Origin: Mesorhizobium sophorae
GTDB taxonomy: Bacteria; Pseudomonadota; Alphaproteobacteria; Rhizobiales; Rhizobiaceae
NCBI RefSeq assembly: GCF_002270415.1
Contig: NZ_NNRI01000022.1
Location: forward strand, 1,178,001-1,242,000
Direction: 5' to 3'
DNA: 64,000 nucleotides
Position 1 is the stretch's first letter. Every line of letters begins with the position of its first letter. Under the pieces are notes generated by a model. It worked only from the letters and a program-made list of their open reading frames with translations, was not told the origin of the DNA and searched no databases. Of this stretch, positions 33,546-42,707 are shown piece after piece. A program made the position numbers and the translations under genes.

Positions 33546-34493
33546 ATGGAGTTGCTGCAGAGCGACCTGAAGCTCCGTCAACTGAAGGTCTTCCGAGAAG
33601 TGTTGCGGGCCGGTTCGACAAGGCGAGCAGCGGTTGCGCTCGGGATAAGCCAGCCGGCCGTCAGTCAACATGTGAAGCAACTCGAGACCACGCTCGGCAT
33701 CACACTCTTCAAGAGATCAGCCAACCGCATCGTCCCCTTGCAGGAAGCCTGGGAACTCCTGCGAAACGTAGAACTCGCCCTGACGTCCCTGGATCGGCTG
33801 GAAGCGTCAATCTTCGCGATGAAGAACGACGAAAAGCAGCGGATTGCGATTGCCGCGCCTTCTGTTTTCGGTTTCGTGACCTTGCCCAAGGTCGTGGCGA
33901 TCATCCACTCAAAGACCGCCTCGAATGTCCGGTCACTTTCGGGAAGCTACGAGCAGATCGGCGAGCACATCCTGGCAGGGCGTGCCGAAATCGGAATCTC
34001 GAGGCTGCCCCTGGATCCAAGTCTGTTTGAGTGGGCGCCGCTTGGGTCGGCACGAAACGTATGCATCTTCCATCCCGACCATCGGTTCTCAAAACAGACC
34101 TGTATCGAGGCTCAAGACCTGGCAGGCGAAACGATCGTCGATATCGATCCCCAGTTCGCCGCCCACCAAATGAACTTCAATGCCTTGCGCTTCGCCGGCG
34201 TTGAGCCAGACATACTGGTGGAATTCGACTGCAACGGTCACGAAGCCGGATACGTTTCGGCTGGCCTGGGCATTTCGATAACCAACGAGATCATCGCGCG
34301 TGAGTACGCTGCGTTTCACTTGGGAATAAGGCCAGTGGAGCCGTCCGCGCTCTATCACTACGTTGCGATTTGGCAGAAGGGCCGGACCTTTTCCAGCGCA
34401 TTGAATGTCTCGCTCGAGGCGATCATCGCTGCGTTTTCCACGGAGCCGCCTGCGGTTTCCTTAGGAAGCGCCAATTTATTGGCGGTCGGCTAG
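33546..34493 (+). CDS. LysR-family transcriptional regulator
   Basis: The 315-residue product has the N-terminal winged helix (LKLRQLKVFREVLRAGSTRR, AAVALGISQPAVSQHVKQLE, LFKRSANRIVPLQEAW) and a LysR substrate-binding domain from about residue 90. The ATG follows CGCAGGGA. It is divergent from the damaged amino-acid ABC operon, which it probably controls together with a small-molecule inducer. The gene appears intact although its presumed target is broken. Confidence 0.85.
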   Translation: MELLQSDLKLRQLKVFREVLRAGSTRRAAVALGISQPAVSQHVKQLETTLGITLFKRSANRIVPLQEAWELLRNVELALTSLDRLEASIFAMKNDEKQRIAIAAPSVFGFVTLPKVVAIIHSKTASNVRSLSGSYEQIGEHILAGRAEIGISRLPLDPSLFEWAPLGSARNVCIFHPDHRFSKQTCIEAQDLAGETIVDIDPQFAAHQMNFNALRFAGVEPDILVEFDCNGHEAGYVSAGLGISITNEIIAREYAAFHLGIRPVEPSALYHYVAIWQKGRTFSSALNVSLEAIIAAFSTEPPAVSLGSANLLAVG

Positions 34494-34650
34494 GCTGCCC
34501 TCGCAACTCGGATCGTGTGCAGGGTTTCCGGCTGAGATGCGTATATCAACGCAACATCTTCCAATCCTTGCGACCCGTGACAACATCGCTCAATCCATCC
34601 TGGATTCGTCGTTGTCCTCCCAGCAACGGCGGATGCCTGGCAAAGTGGTA

Positions 34651-35745
34651 TCAGCCGATTGCTTGCCGCAACTCCGTATGTGGCGGTGTCTGTTGAAGCC
34701 TCGCCGCGATCACATGAAGTTGCTCCGGCCTCAAGTGGGTATAGCGGCGGAGCATCTTCCAATCCTTGTGCCCGGTGACCATGGCGACCTGCTCGATGGT
34801 GAAGCCAGCTTCAAACAGGCGGCTTGTGCCTTCGTGACGCAGGTCGTGGAAGTGCAGGTCCTCGACCTTAAGTTTATGACAGGCACGTCGGAAGGCGGTT
34901 CCGGCCGACTTCCCATTGTAGGGGAAGATGCGTCCCTTTCCCTCAGTGGAGAAACGCTGCTCTTCGAGGATCGCGCGGGCGTCGTAACCGCTCACATCGA
35001 GGAGCGGGATACGCATGTGATTGCCCTTTTTGTGGCGGGGGTCCTTGCGATCTCGTATCAGCAGGGTGTTGTTGCGGTCGTTCAGGTCCTCCCAAGTGGC
35101 GTTGCAGATTTCCCCGAGCCGCATGGCGGTGGCGATCGCAAAGCGGATGATCTTGTCGACGGGGATAATCTGGAAGTTGTTTTCTCTGAAGTACCGGATC
35201 AGGGCCTCTATCTCGCCAGGTGTCGGCCGCCGATCGCGTTCGTTGCCCTTGCCAACAAGACCCAAGCGGGCGAGGGCGACACGACCAAGTTCCACCGGCT
35301 CCGCTGAATAAGGCAGTCCATGCACAGCCGCGCCGTGCACCAGCAATGTCCGGATGTATCCGATGTCTATTCCAACGGTGACAGGTCCGGCGCCTTCCTC
35401 GGCTCGTTCCTTGCCGAACTTTATGACCTGTTCGCGACTGAGATCCGCGATGTTGAGCCTTCCGAGCCTGGCTCGTAGCAGGTCCAGGCTGAATGCCTTC
35501 GAACGCCCGATCAACTTGCCAACTTCCGTCATATCGGCGATATGCAGGTCGATCAGGTCGGAGACCGTTTTGATCCCGTCCTTGTGCTTGGGAGCAGGCT
35601 TCTGACCCAGGTCGATTTCTCGCTCAATTCGGCGCGCCCACATCTCGGCGTCCTTGCGGAGCGAGAAGCTGGTGCTGAGGTAGTGGCCCTTGCAGCGAAC
35701 CTGCACACGCCACTTGCCGGAAGCCAACTTGTTGATGGTTGCCAT
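34651..35745 (-). CDS. Tyrosine recombinase (integrase) next to dusA
   Basis: The 364-residue product has an N-terminal DNA-binding/core-binding part (MATINKLASGKWRVQVRCKG, a WxVQVR start typical of phage-type integrases) and a C-terminal catalytic domain with the Arg in IATAMRLGEICN, the His-x-x-Arg box in LHFHDLRHEGTSRLFE, the second His in VTGHKDWKMLRRYTHL and the nucleophile Tyr in RRYTHL. The start is at 35745; a GTG lies further upstream in frame. It faces away from dusA and starts about 130 bases from the dusA start, the arrangement of dusA-associated integrases. Confidence 0.9.
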   Translation of the reverse strand: MATINKLASGKWRVQVRCKGHYLSTSFSLRKDAEMWARRIEREIDLGQKPAPKHKDGIKTVSDLIDLHIADMTEVGKLIGRSKAFSLDLLRARLGRLNIADLSREQVIKFGKERAEEGAGPVTVGIDIGYIRTLLVHGAAVHGLPYSAEPVELGRVALARLGLVGKGNERDRRPTPGEIEALIRYFRENNFQIIPVDKIIRFAIATAMRLGEICNATWEDLNDRNNTLLIRDRKDPRHKKGNHMRIPLLDVSGYDARAILEEQRFSTEGKGRIFPYNGKSAGTAFRRACHKLKVEDLHFHDLRHEGTSRLFEAGFTIEQVAMVTGHKDWKMLRRYTHLRPEQLHVIAARLQQTPPHTELRQAIG

Positions 35746-35873
35746 GGGTGGTCTCTTTTTCGTGCACGCTGTGTGCACAGGGAGGGGTACAAAATGCGAA
35801 AACTGACGGATATCGTGTCGTACAAACGGCGAACGTGTGCACGTTTTAAGGCCCTGAAAATACGAGAAAAAGC

Positions 35874-36869
35874 GTGATAAATCAAGCCCATAGGATTTCC
35901 GTTGCGCCTATGATGGATTGGACGGATCGGCATTGCCGGTTCTTCCATCGCCAGCTGACCTGCCGTGCGCTGCTTTACACCGAGATGGTGGTGGCCGACG
36001 CGGTTATCCATGGCGCGCGCGAGCGGCTGCTTGGCTTCGATGCGGCGGAGCATCCCGTCGCCTTGCAGGTCGGTGGCTCAGATCCCGGAAAACTCGCCGA
36101 GGCGGCGCGCATCGGCGAAGCCTTTGGCTATGATGAGATCAACCTCAATGTCGGCTGCCCGTCCGACCGCGTCCAGTCGGGCGCTTTCGGCGCCTGCCTG
36201 ATGAAAGTGCCTGACCTCGTCGCCGACTGCGTCGCGGCGATGAAAGCGGCGGTGACGGTTCCCGTCACCGTCAAATGCCGCATCGGCGTCGACGAGCAGG
36301 ATCCCGAGCCGGCGCTCGATACGCTGGCGGACGGTGTTTTCGAAGCCGGCGCCGACGCGCTGTGGGTGCATGCGCGCAAGGCGTGGCTGGAAGGGCTGAG
36401 CCCCAAGGAAAACCGCGACATCCCGCCGCTCGACTACAGCCGCGTCTATCGGCTTAAGGCCAGAAAACGAAACGAATGCATTGGCATCAACGGCGGCATT
36501 CAGTCGATCGAGGAGGCGCGGGCGCATCTCGACCATGTCGACGGCGCCATGCTTGGCCGCGCCGCCTACCACACGCCCGGCATCCTGGCCGGCGTCGACG
36601 CCGCCTTCTACGGCGTCAAGTCCGACACGTTCGATTTCGCCGCGCTGATCGATGCCATGGCAGAGTACGCGGCCCACCATATCGAACAGGGCGGGCGGCT
36701 TGGCCATGTCACCCGCCATATGGTCGGACTGTTCCATGGCTTGCCCGGCGCGCGCCGCTACCGCCAGATCCTGTCCACCGATGCGACCCGGCCCGGCGCC
36801 GGACCGGACGTGCTCAGGACGGCCTTCGCAGCCGTCGAGTTCGGTGGAGCGGCGGCCGAAGCGGCCTGA
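35874..36869 (+). CDS. dusA: tRNA-dihydrouridine synthase A
   Basis: The 331-residue flavoenzyme reduces uridine in the D-loop of tRNA. Family marks are the opening ISVAPMMDWTDRHCRFFHR, LQVGGSDPGKLAEAARI, the active-site Cys in INLNVGCPSDRVQSGAFGA, VTVKCRIGVDEQDPE and NGGIQSIEEARAHLDHVDGA. The start appears to be a GTG at 35874; the leading residues (MINQAHR) differ from usual DusA starts and may be supplied by the integrated element, since the recombination site lies in the 5' end of dusA. No good ribosome binding site is seen. Confidence 0.9.
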   Translation: MINQAHRISVAPMMDWTDRHCRFFHRQLTCRALLYTEMVVADAVIHGARERLLGFDAAEHPVALQVGGSDPGKLAEAARIGEAFGYDEINLNVGCPSDRVQSGAFGACLMKVPDLVADCVAAMKAAVTVPVTVKCRIGVDEQDPEPALDTLADGVFEAGADALWVHARKAWLEGLSPKENRDIPPLDYSRVYRLKARKRNECIGINGGIQSIEEARAHLDHVDGAMLGRAAYHTPGILAGVDAAFYGVKSDTFDFAALIDAMAEYAAHHIEQGGRLGHVTRHMVGLFHGLPGARRYRQILSTDATRPGAGPDVLRTAFAAVEFGGAAAEAA

Positions 36870-36880
36870 CGAGGTCGGGG

Positions 36881-37585
36881 TCAATCCCTGAGGATCATGC
36901 GGTCGCCGCGCACATCGAAGCCCGACAACGAGCCGATGAAGTTCATGCCAAGCAGGCTCTGGCTGAGCATGCCGGGTGCTGCAATCATCACTGGCATGTC
37001 CTTGCGCACGATGCCGCCGATCGCCAGTTGATCGGTCTTGACGGCCGCGGCGCGCGCCATGCCGTTGGCGGTCGAGACCGGTATTGTGTAGTTGAGCGCC
37101 GCTGGTTTGAATCCGGATGCCTGGGCGTCTTCGGACGTCAACACGGTGCTGGTCGCGCCGGTATCGACCACGGCCCGCACTGGATTGCCGTTGACCAGGA
37201 TGCGGGCTTCGAAATGGCCGTTGTCCGCCTTGTCGAGTGTCACCGTGGCGTGGCCGTCCTCGACGCCCAGAGCCAGCGGGCTGCCGGGAACAAGGCCTGC
37301 GGTGACGCGGCTGGCAACGTCCTGCAGTTCGTATCGATACTGGTAGCCGGCGATCAGCGCGAGCGCGATGGCCGCCCAGGCGCCGAGGTTGCGGGCCATG
37401 GCGCCCAGGGGCCTGCCTGAGCGAAGCAGGCCGGCGCCGACCAGCGCGCCGAAAGCGCCAAGCCAGATCAGCCGGCCAAAATCGTAATTCTCGACGCCGA
37501 GCGTGCTGCCGGTGGAATCGTTGAGCATGAGCAGGGCTGCTCCCACCCCGATTGCGGCAATCAGTATCCAGAACAGGCGGTTCAT
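36881..37585 (-). CDS. Membrane-anchored clan AA retropepsin-like aspartic protease
   Basis: The 234-residue product has two or three N-terminal membrane helices (LFWILIAAIGVGAALLML, LGAFGALVGAGLL, AWAAIALALIAGYQYRY) and a C-terminal protease fold from about residue 115 with the catalytic Asp in RAVVDTGATSTVLTSEDA and the closing LGMNFIGSLSGFDVRGDRM. This matches the TIGR02281 family of alphaproteobacterial proteases, whose substrate is not known. It converges with dusA (11 bases between stops). Confidence 0.85.
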   Translation of the reverse strand: MNRLFWILIAAIGVGAALLMLNDSTGSTLGVENYDFGRLIWLGAFGALVGAGLLRSGRPLGAMARNLGAWAAIALALIAGYQYRYELQDVASRVTAGLVPGSPLALGVEDGHATVTLDKADNGHFEARILVNGNPVRAVVDTGATSTVLTSEDAQASGFKPAALNYTIPVSTANGMARAAAVKTDQLAIGGIVRKDMPVMIAAPGMLSQSLLGMNFIGSLSGFDVRGDRMILRD

Positions 37586-37598
37586 CTGTGTGGTCGCC

Positions 37599-37832
37599 TC
37601 ACGAAAGCGCGTCGCGTTCGCGCGTCATGCGAGCGCGGCGCGTTTCCCGCCGCGGCCGACGCTCGACCGTTTCCAGACGGGCAGGCAATTCAGCCATGAC
37701 GGAGCGACGCGTTTCGGGCGTCATGCCGATCCAGGCGCCGATTTCCTCGCGCGTGCGTCCGCAACCGAAACAGAACCCGGTTTTCATGTCGATCGAACAG
37801 ACGAGGATGCACGGGGATTCGATGACCGTCAT
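37599..37832 (-). CDS. DUF1289 small Cys-rich protein
   Basis: The 77-residue product has the DUF1289 signature MTVIESPCILVCSIDMKTGF followed by CFGCGRTREEIGAWI, four cysteines that probably bind a metal or FeS cluster, and a basic C-terminal tail. The function is unknown. It lies 13 bases upstream of the protease gene on the same strand and probably forms an operon with it. Confidence 0.85.
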   Translation of the reverse strand: MTVIESPCILVCSIDMKTGFCFGCGRTREEIGAWIGMTPETRRSVMAELPARLETVERRPRRETRRARMTRERDALS

Positions 37833-38030
37833 GTCTTTCTCTTGAGGGTTTCCATCAGAAATCCCTTGTTCCACCTCCACATGGTGCAACCGCAAAGCCA
37901 ATGCAAGCCCTCGCAATTGCCCCCTTCGCGGCGACCTTTGCGGCAAATGCATGAGCATGATCCAGGAGGTTGTGCCAACCACGCAAGGCGGCTATGCCGC
38001 TCACCAACCCAGGGAATGATTGCCGACGAC

Positions 38031-39029
38031 ATGACCAGCGCGCTGCCTTTCGACGATTTTCGCAACCTGTTGGCCAACTTGCCGGCGGCCGACACGACAG
38101 CCGAGGCCCGTGTGCGCACGCTGTTTGCCAAGGCCGACAAGCCCAGCAATTCGCTTGGCCGCATCGAGGACATCGCCGCCTGGCTCGCGGCCTTGAGTGG
38201 GCGGGCTCCACCCGCCGTGACAAGGCCTTTGATGGCGGTCTTCGCCGGCAACCATGGCGTCACCCGGCATGGCATTTCGCCACGGCCGGTGGCGGCGACC
38301 GCCAACGCAGTCGAGCTTTGTGCCGCCGGAGGTGCTGCCATCAACCAGATCTGCATTGCCAATGATCTCGGGCTGAAGGTTTTCGATCTTGCCCTGCACA
38401 TCCCGACCGCCGACTTCACCGAGGATGCCGCATTGGACGAGCGCGGTTGCGCCGCCACCATGGCCTTCGGCATGGAAGCGATCGCGGGAGGCACCGACCT
38501 GCTTTGCCTCGGCGATCTCGGCGTCGGCAACTCCACTGTTGCTGCGGCCCTGTTTGCGGCGCTGTTCGGAGGCAAGGGCGCCGACTGGGTCGGCCCGGGA
38601 TCCGGAGCCGGTGCGGCGATGCAGGTGCGCAAGGCTGAAGTGGTCGATGCGGCACTTGCCTTTCACGGCGGCCATCTCGGCGACCCGTTGGAGGCGCTGC
38701 GCCGGGTCGGTGGCCGGGAGTTCGCGGCGATCGCCGGCGCCATCCTCGCCGCGCGGATGCAGAAGATACCGGTTCTGCTCGACGGATTCGCGGCAACGGC
38801 GGCTGCAGCAGTGCTGCGTGCCGCCAACCCCACGGCACTCGACCACTGCCTTCTTGCCAGCGTGTCGCCGGACCCCGCGCATGCCAGGGCCGCCGAGCGC
38901 CTCGGCCTTCGTCCGTTGCTCGATCTGGGCATTAGCCATGGTGAGGGAGCAGGGGCCGCTCTTGCCGCAGGCCTGGTCAAGGCAGCGGCGCTGACCAGTT
39001 CAGGCATGGCGGCGGCCGTTCGGGGTTAG
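38031..39029 (+). CDS. cobT: Nicotinate-nucleotide--dimethylbenzimidazole phosphoribosyltransferase
   Basis: The 332-residue enzyme makes alpha-ribazole phosphate for the lower loop of cobalamin. Family marks: PSNSLGRIEDIAAWLAAL, MAVFAGNHGVTRHGIS, LCLGDLGVGNSTVAAAL, DWVGPGSGAGA and the C-terminal active-site segment LDLGISHGEGAGAALA with the catalytic Glu. The start may be the ATG at 38031 or an in-frame ATG at 38016. No cobalamin riboswitch is recognisable upstream, and other cob genes are not in the window. It is called cobU in the Pseudomonas nomenclature. Confidence 0.9.
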   Translation: MTSALPFDDFRNLLANLPAADTTAEARVRTLFAKADKPSNSLGRIEDIAAWLAALSGRAPPAVTRPLMAVFAGNHGVTRHGISPRPVAATANAVELCAAGGAAINQICIANDLGLKVFDLALHIPTADFTEDAALDERGCAATMAFGMEAIAGGTDLLCLGDLGVGNSTVAAALFAALFGGKGADWVGPGSGAGAAMQVRKAEVVDAALAFHGGHLGDPLEALRRVGGREFAAIAGAILAARMQKIPVLLDGFAATAAAAVLRAANPTALDHCLLASVSPDPAHARAAERLGLRPLLDLGISHGEGAGAALAAGLVKAAALTSSGMAAAVRG

Positions 39030-39054
39030 ACGCCAGACAGACGAGCGAAGTCTG

Positions 39055-40575
39055 CTATCGCCGCCGCGCCGCCACCGCCGCGGTCGGCAGTGCCGGCAGT
39101 TCTTCCATCACCCGGCTCAGCGGGAAGATGGCGATCGCCTCGGTGCCTTCGCGCAGCTTGGAATGAAGTTCGAACTCGCCGCCATGCATGGCGAGCAGGC
39201 CTTGCACGATCGGTAGGCCGAGACCGGTGCCTTGCTCGGCGCTCTTGATGGCAATCGAGCCCTGGCCGAAGGCCGAGAGCACCACCGGGATTTCGTCTTC
39301 GGGGATGCCGGGACCATTGTCCTTGACCGAAATGTACTGTCCGCCACCCGCTGTCCAGCCGACGCGAACGCGGATTTCGCCGCCGCTGGCAGTGAACTTG
39401 ATGGCGTTTGACAGAAGGTTGAGCGTGATCTGCCGCACCGCCCGCTCGTCGGCGAACAGGCGCAGCAACTCATGCTCGAAATCCTGGATGACGCGGATAT
39501 CCTTGTTGCGCGCCCTCAATTCCATCATGTGACAGCAATCCTCGACGATGTTGAGCAGCATCACCGGCTCCTCGTTGAGCTGGTAGCGGCCGGCCTCGAT
39601 GCGCGACAGGTCGAGGATTTCGTTGATCAGGTCGAGCAGGTGCTGGCCGGACTCGTGCACGTCATGGGCGTAGTCGCGATAGGTCGGGTTGCTCATCGGT
39701 CCGAGCACCTCGTTCGACATCACCTCAGAAAAGCCAAGAATGGCATTGAGCGGCGTGCGCAGTTCGTGGCTCATCGAAGCGAGAAACCGCGACTTCGCCA
39801 GATTGGCGTCTTCCGCCCGCCGCCGCGCCTCGTCGGACATCGATTTCGCCGTCTCCAGTTCGGCGACCAGCGCATCCTTTTCGGAGCGGAACGACAACAG
39901 CATCAGGGACGCGCGGTTGAGGTGACGGGCGACATAGGCGAAGAAGGGCAACGACACGACCAGCAGCCCCGCCATGATCGCCCCTACCGGCATCCACAGC
40001 TTGACGCCGGCATAGGCGTAGAGCGCCACCGGAACGGCAAAGGTCGCCAGCAAGGCGCCACCCAGGGAGGAGGTCATGACAGCGGTCGCCGCCATGGCGA
40101 CCAACAGCACCACCGCTTTGACAACCTGGAACTGGTCGGGCAGGCAAGTGCTGCAGCCAAGCCAGACGAACCACCCCCAGCCGAGACCGCAAAGGAAGTG
40201 GCCGATCAGCAATTCTCTTTGTGTTTGCAATGGGTTGAGCTCGGAAGCTTCAGTGCGCTCAATGCGCCGCGCCAGGAAGGTGACGATGATGTAGCAGGCG
40301 AGCGTGAACAGGGCCCAAAGGCCGATCTCATTGCCGACGCCGGTAAACCGGCCGGCTGCCGCGATCGCCAGGACGAGCAGCGGGATGGCGATGGCGCCGC
40401 TTGTCATCGCGCGGGCGTGGAGCTTCAGGAGTTCGCGATCAAAGTCGGGATTGCCGGCCTGCTGCGAAAGACGGTCGCGCGTCTTGCGCACCGCGCGCGC
40501 GACATCGCTGTTGCGATGAGGTTTCCTGCGGTCCACTATGAACTTGTCCGCTGTGTTCGAGCGTTGCAAGGGCAT
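39055..40575 (-). CDS. Membrane sensor histidine kinase
   Basis: The 506-residue product has an N-terminal basic segment, five or six membrane helices (about residues 60-225), a coiled-coil linker and a HisKA phosphoacceptor domain (AKSRFLASMSHELRTPLNAI), then a HATPase with N box LLSNAIKFTASGGE, G1 DNGPGIPEDEIP and G2 GTGLGLPIVQGL. No receiver follows. The kinase core resembles that of alphaproteobacterial PdhS/DivJ-type kinases, but without a search I would not name it further. No response regulator gene is adjacent. Confidence 0.85.
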   Translation of the reverse strand: MPLQRSNTADKFIVDRRKPHRNSDVARAVRKTRDRLSQQAGNPDFDRELLKLHARAMTSGAIAIPLLVLAIAAAGRFTGVGNEIGLWALFTLACYIIVTFLARRIERTEASELNPLQTQRELLIGHFLCGLGWGWFVWLGCSTCLPDQFQVVKAVVLLVAMAATAVMTSSLGGALLATFAVPVALYAYAGVKLWMPVGAIMAGLLVVSLPFFAYVARHLNRASLMLLSFRSEKDALVAELETAKSMSDEARRRAEDANLAKSRFLASMSHELRTPLNAILGFSEVMSNEVLGPMSNPTYRDYAHDVHESGQHLLDLINEILDLSRIEAGRYQLNEEPVMLLNIVEDCCHMMELRARNKDIRVIQDFEHELLRLFADERAVRQITLNLLSNAIKFTASGGEIRVRVGWTAGGGQYISVKDNGPGIPEDEIPVVLSAFGQGSIAIKSAEQGTGLGLPIVQGLLAMHGGEFELHSKLREGTEAIAIFPLSRVMEELPALPTAAVAARRR

Positions 40576-40649
40576 GAAACTTCAATTTATGCGAGCAGCG
40601 GTTTCCAAGTGTTAAGCTACGTTCGAATGATTAACCAACCGTTTGCCAT

Positions 40650-41270
40650 ATGAGCCGTTCATGGGGCACGAGGCCGCGCCGGCGATACGCTGCGCCACCC
40701 CGAAGCTTGGGGCGCCGGCTGATGGATTACGGGCTTACCGTCATCATTCTCGGATTGCTGATCCTGTTGGCGGCTCGTCTCGACCGGGTGGAAACACGCA
40801 AGACGGAGGGTGTGGCAATCGTCAACGATGGCGATTCCATCACGCTTGGCGCCGAGCGTGTCCGTATGCGCGGTATAGACGCTCCAGAATATACGCAGAC
40901 CTGCCGCAGGAATGGCGCCGACTATCCCTGCGGCACGCTTGCGCGCCAGGCGCTGGTGCGACTGATCGCCGGCAAGCCCGTCTCCTGTACCGGCTGGCAG
41001 CGGGACCGCTACGGCCGGTTGCTTGGCAACTGCACCGCCGGCGGCAAGGATCTCAACCGCGCGCAGGTGGAGGCGGGCTGGGCGGTTGCGTTTGGCGGCT
41101 TCGAGAGCGAGGAGGCCACGGCCCGTGCGGCAAGGGTCGGCATGTGGGCGGGTACATTCGACCGGCCGCAGGACTGGCGCGACAGCCATCACGGCGAAGT
41201 CGTTGAGAGAAAGCATGGCACGCTGGCGTCGATCGGCGATGCCGTGCGTGAGATTTTTCGGTTCTGGTAA
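40650..41270 (+). CDS. Thermonuclease-family (SNase) protein, membrane anchored
   Basis: The 206-residue product has a basic N-terminus, one membrane helix (YGLTVIILGLLILLAA) and a staphylococcal-nuclease fold: VNDGDSITLGAERVRMRGID, APEYTQTCRRNGADYPCG, and CTGWQRDRYGRLLGNC with a conserved Arg, then LNRAQVEAGWAVAFGGF. The four cysteines may pair in the periplasm. An alternative start is the ATG at 40722 (MDYGLTV). Confidence 0.85.
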   Translation: MSRSWGTRPRRRYAAPPRSLGRRLMDYGLTVIILGLLILLAARLDRVETRKTEGVAIVNDGDSITLGAERVRMRGIDAPEYTQTCRRNGADYPCGTLARQALVRLIAGKPVSCTGWQRDRYGRLLGNCTAGGKDLNRAQVEAGWAVAFGGFESEEATARAARVGMWAGTFDRPQDWRDSHHGEVVERKHGTLASIGDAVREIFRFW

Positions 41271-41285
41271 ACCCCGTAAGGGGTT
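41270..41285 (+). terminator. Small hairpin after the nuclease gene
   Basis: AACCCC, loop GTAA, GGGGTT begins at the last base of the stop codon. The stem is only six base pairs and is followed by GAACTC, so termination strength is doubtful. Confidence 0.35.
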
Positions 41286-41321
41286 GAACTCTATGGTTGT
41301 TGGGAAACCGGGAGGATGGGA

Positions 41322-41933
41322 ATGAAGTTGTTCGACGGTGGCCGCGCACCCAATCCGAGGCGGGTCCGCGTTTTCCTGGCCGAGAAGGGCATTACTGTTC
41401 CGCTGGTGCCCATCGACATGGGCGCGCTGGAGCACAGGAAGCCGTCGGTCAGTTCGCGTAACCCTTTGCAGCGTCTGCCGGTGCTTGAACTCGACGACGG
41501 CACGATCCTCACCGAATCCGTCGCCATCTGCCGTTATTTCGAGGAGTTGCAGCCCGAGCCGGCCCTGTTCGGGCGTGGCGCGCTCGGCAAGGCGCAAGTC
41601 GAGATGTGGCAGAGACGGATGGAATTCAACCTGCTCAGTTGCGTCGCACAGGCCTTCCGTCACATCCACCCGGCGATGAAGGAATGGGAAATTCCGCAGA
41701 TTGCCGAATGGGGCGAGGCCAACAAGCCCAAGGCCGTGGAATTCCTCAGGCTGCTGGACGATGAGCTGGGCAGCCGGGAGTTCATCGCCGGCGACAGCTA
41801 TTCGATTGCCGACATCACCGGCCTGATCGCCGTCGACTTCATGAAACCGGCACGCATCAAGGTGCCGGACGAATGCGCGAATGTGTTGCGCTGGCACCAA
41901 GCCGTTTCCAGCCGGCCGAGCGCCGCCGCCTGA
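41322..41933 (+). CDS. Glutathione S-transferase family protein
   Basis: The 203-residue product has a thioredoxin-like N-terminal domain (KLFDGGRAPNPRRVRVFLAE, NPLQRLPVLELDDGTILTES, the last with the Glu-Ser of the glutathione site) and an all-helical C-terminal domain with the conserved SIADITGLIAVDF N-capping box. The second ATG, six bases after GGAGG, is the likely start. The substrate is unknown. It lies two bases before the uracil-DNA glycosylase gene and is probably cotranscribed. Confidence 0.85.
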   Translation: MKLFDGGRAPNPRRVRVFLAEKGITVPLVPIDMGALEHRKPSVSSRNPLQRLPVLELDDGTILTESVAICRYFEELQPEPALFGRGALGKAQVEMWQRRMEFNLLSCVAQAFRHIHPAMKEWEIPQIAEWGEANKPKAVEFLRLLDDELGSREFIAGDSYSIADITGLIAVDFMKPARIKVPDECANVLRWHQAVSSRPSAAA

Positions 41934-41935
41934 CC

Positions 41936-42598
41936 ATGATCCTGAAAAGCGGAAGCCAGTGTTCGGACGAGATCACGGTCGACGAGGATGCGCTCGAAAG
42001 CTTCGCCGAGACGGTTCGCGCTTGCCGCATCTGCGTCGAAAGTCCGATCGGCAAGCCACTGCCGCACGAACCGCGACCGGTGTTGAGACCATCGTCCAGC
42101 GCCCGCATCTTGATCGCCAGCCAGGCGCCGGGAACCAAGGTGCATATCACAGGCATGCCGTTCACCGACGCCTCCGGCGACCGCCTGCGCAGCTGGCTCG
42201 GGGTGACGAGCGAGGAATTCCACGACATCGATAAGTTCGCCATCGTGCCGATGGGCTTTTGCTTTCCCGGCCAGGATGCCAAGGGTGGCGACTTGCCGCC
42301 GAGGCGCGAATGCGCGCCGGCGTGGCGCGCGCCGTTGATGGCGTTGATGCCGCGGATCGATCTGGTGCTTACCATCGGCATCTATGCGCAGGCCTGGCAC
42401 ATGGGTGCCGTGCGCCGACCTTCGCTGACCGAAACGGTGATGGACTGGCGTGCCATCTGGGATCAGCCCGGCAGCCGGAAAGTGCTGCCGCTGCCGCATC
42501 CGTCGTGGCGCAACACCGGCTGGCTGAAGAAGAATCCGTGGTTTGAAATGGATTTGCTGCCATTCCTGAGATCGGAAATCCGCTATCGTCTCGATTGA
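41936..42598 (+). CDS. Uracil-DNA glycosylase family protein
   Basis: The 220-residue product has a Cys-containing start segment (CRICVESPIGKPLPH), motif A-like ILIASQAPGTKVHITGMPFT, a middle VLTIGIYAQAWHMG and motif B-like LPLPHPSWRNTGWLKKNPWF. These are the features of the family-4/5-like uracil-DNA glycosylase superfamily; the missing cysteines of a full FeS set put it in the shorter branch. It would remove uracil or other damaged bases. It follows the GST gene at once. Confidence 0.8.
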   Translation: MILKSGSQCSDEITVDEDALESFAETVRACRICVESPIGKPLPHEPRPVLRPSSSARILIASQAPGTKVHITGMPFTDASGDRLRSWLGVTSEEFHDIDKFAIVPMGFCFPGQDAKGGDLPPRRECAPAWRAPLMALMPRIDLVLTIGIYAQAWHMGAVRRPSLTETVMDWRAIWDQPGSRKVLPLPHPSWRNTGWLKKNPWFEMDLLPFLRSEIRYRLD

Positions 42599-42707
42599 AC
42601 TTTCAGCAAGAAATCACTCGCTTTTTGCCCGATCGGCAGAATTTCTTTCTTGTGGAAGGCTCCAATAAGGCGGAATATAGCCAATCTATTCCCCCGGAGA
42701 GAAAAAG

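Noticed and set aside
37850-38015. Cobalamin riboswitch before cobT
   Set aside because: The region has a GCCAATGCAAGCC segment but no recognisable B12 box, and it lies inside a competing frame.
39472-40653. Plus-strand open frame of 393 codons
   Set aside because: Antisense of the histidine kinase; composition is Arg/His/Gln-rich without family motifs.
40659-41900. Minus-strand open frame of 413 codons
   Set aside because: Antisense of the nuclease and GST genes, both of which show clear conserved motifs.
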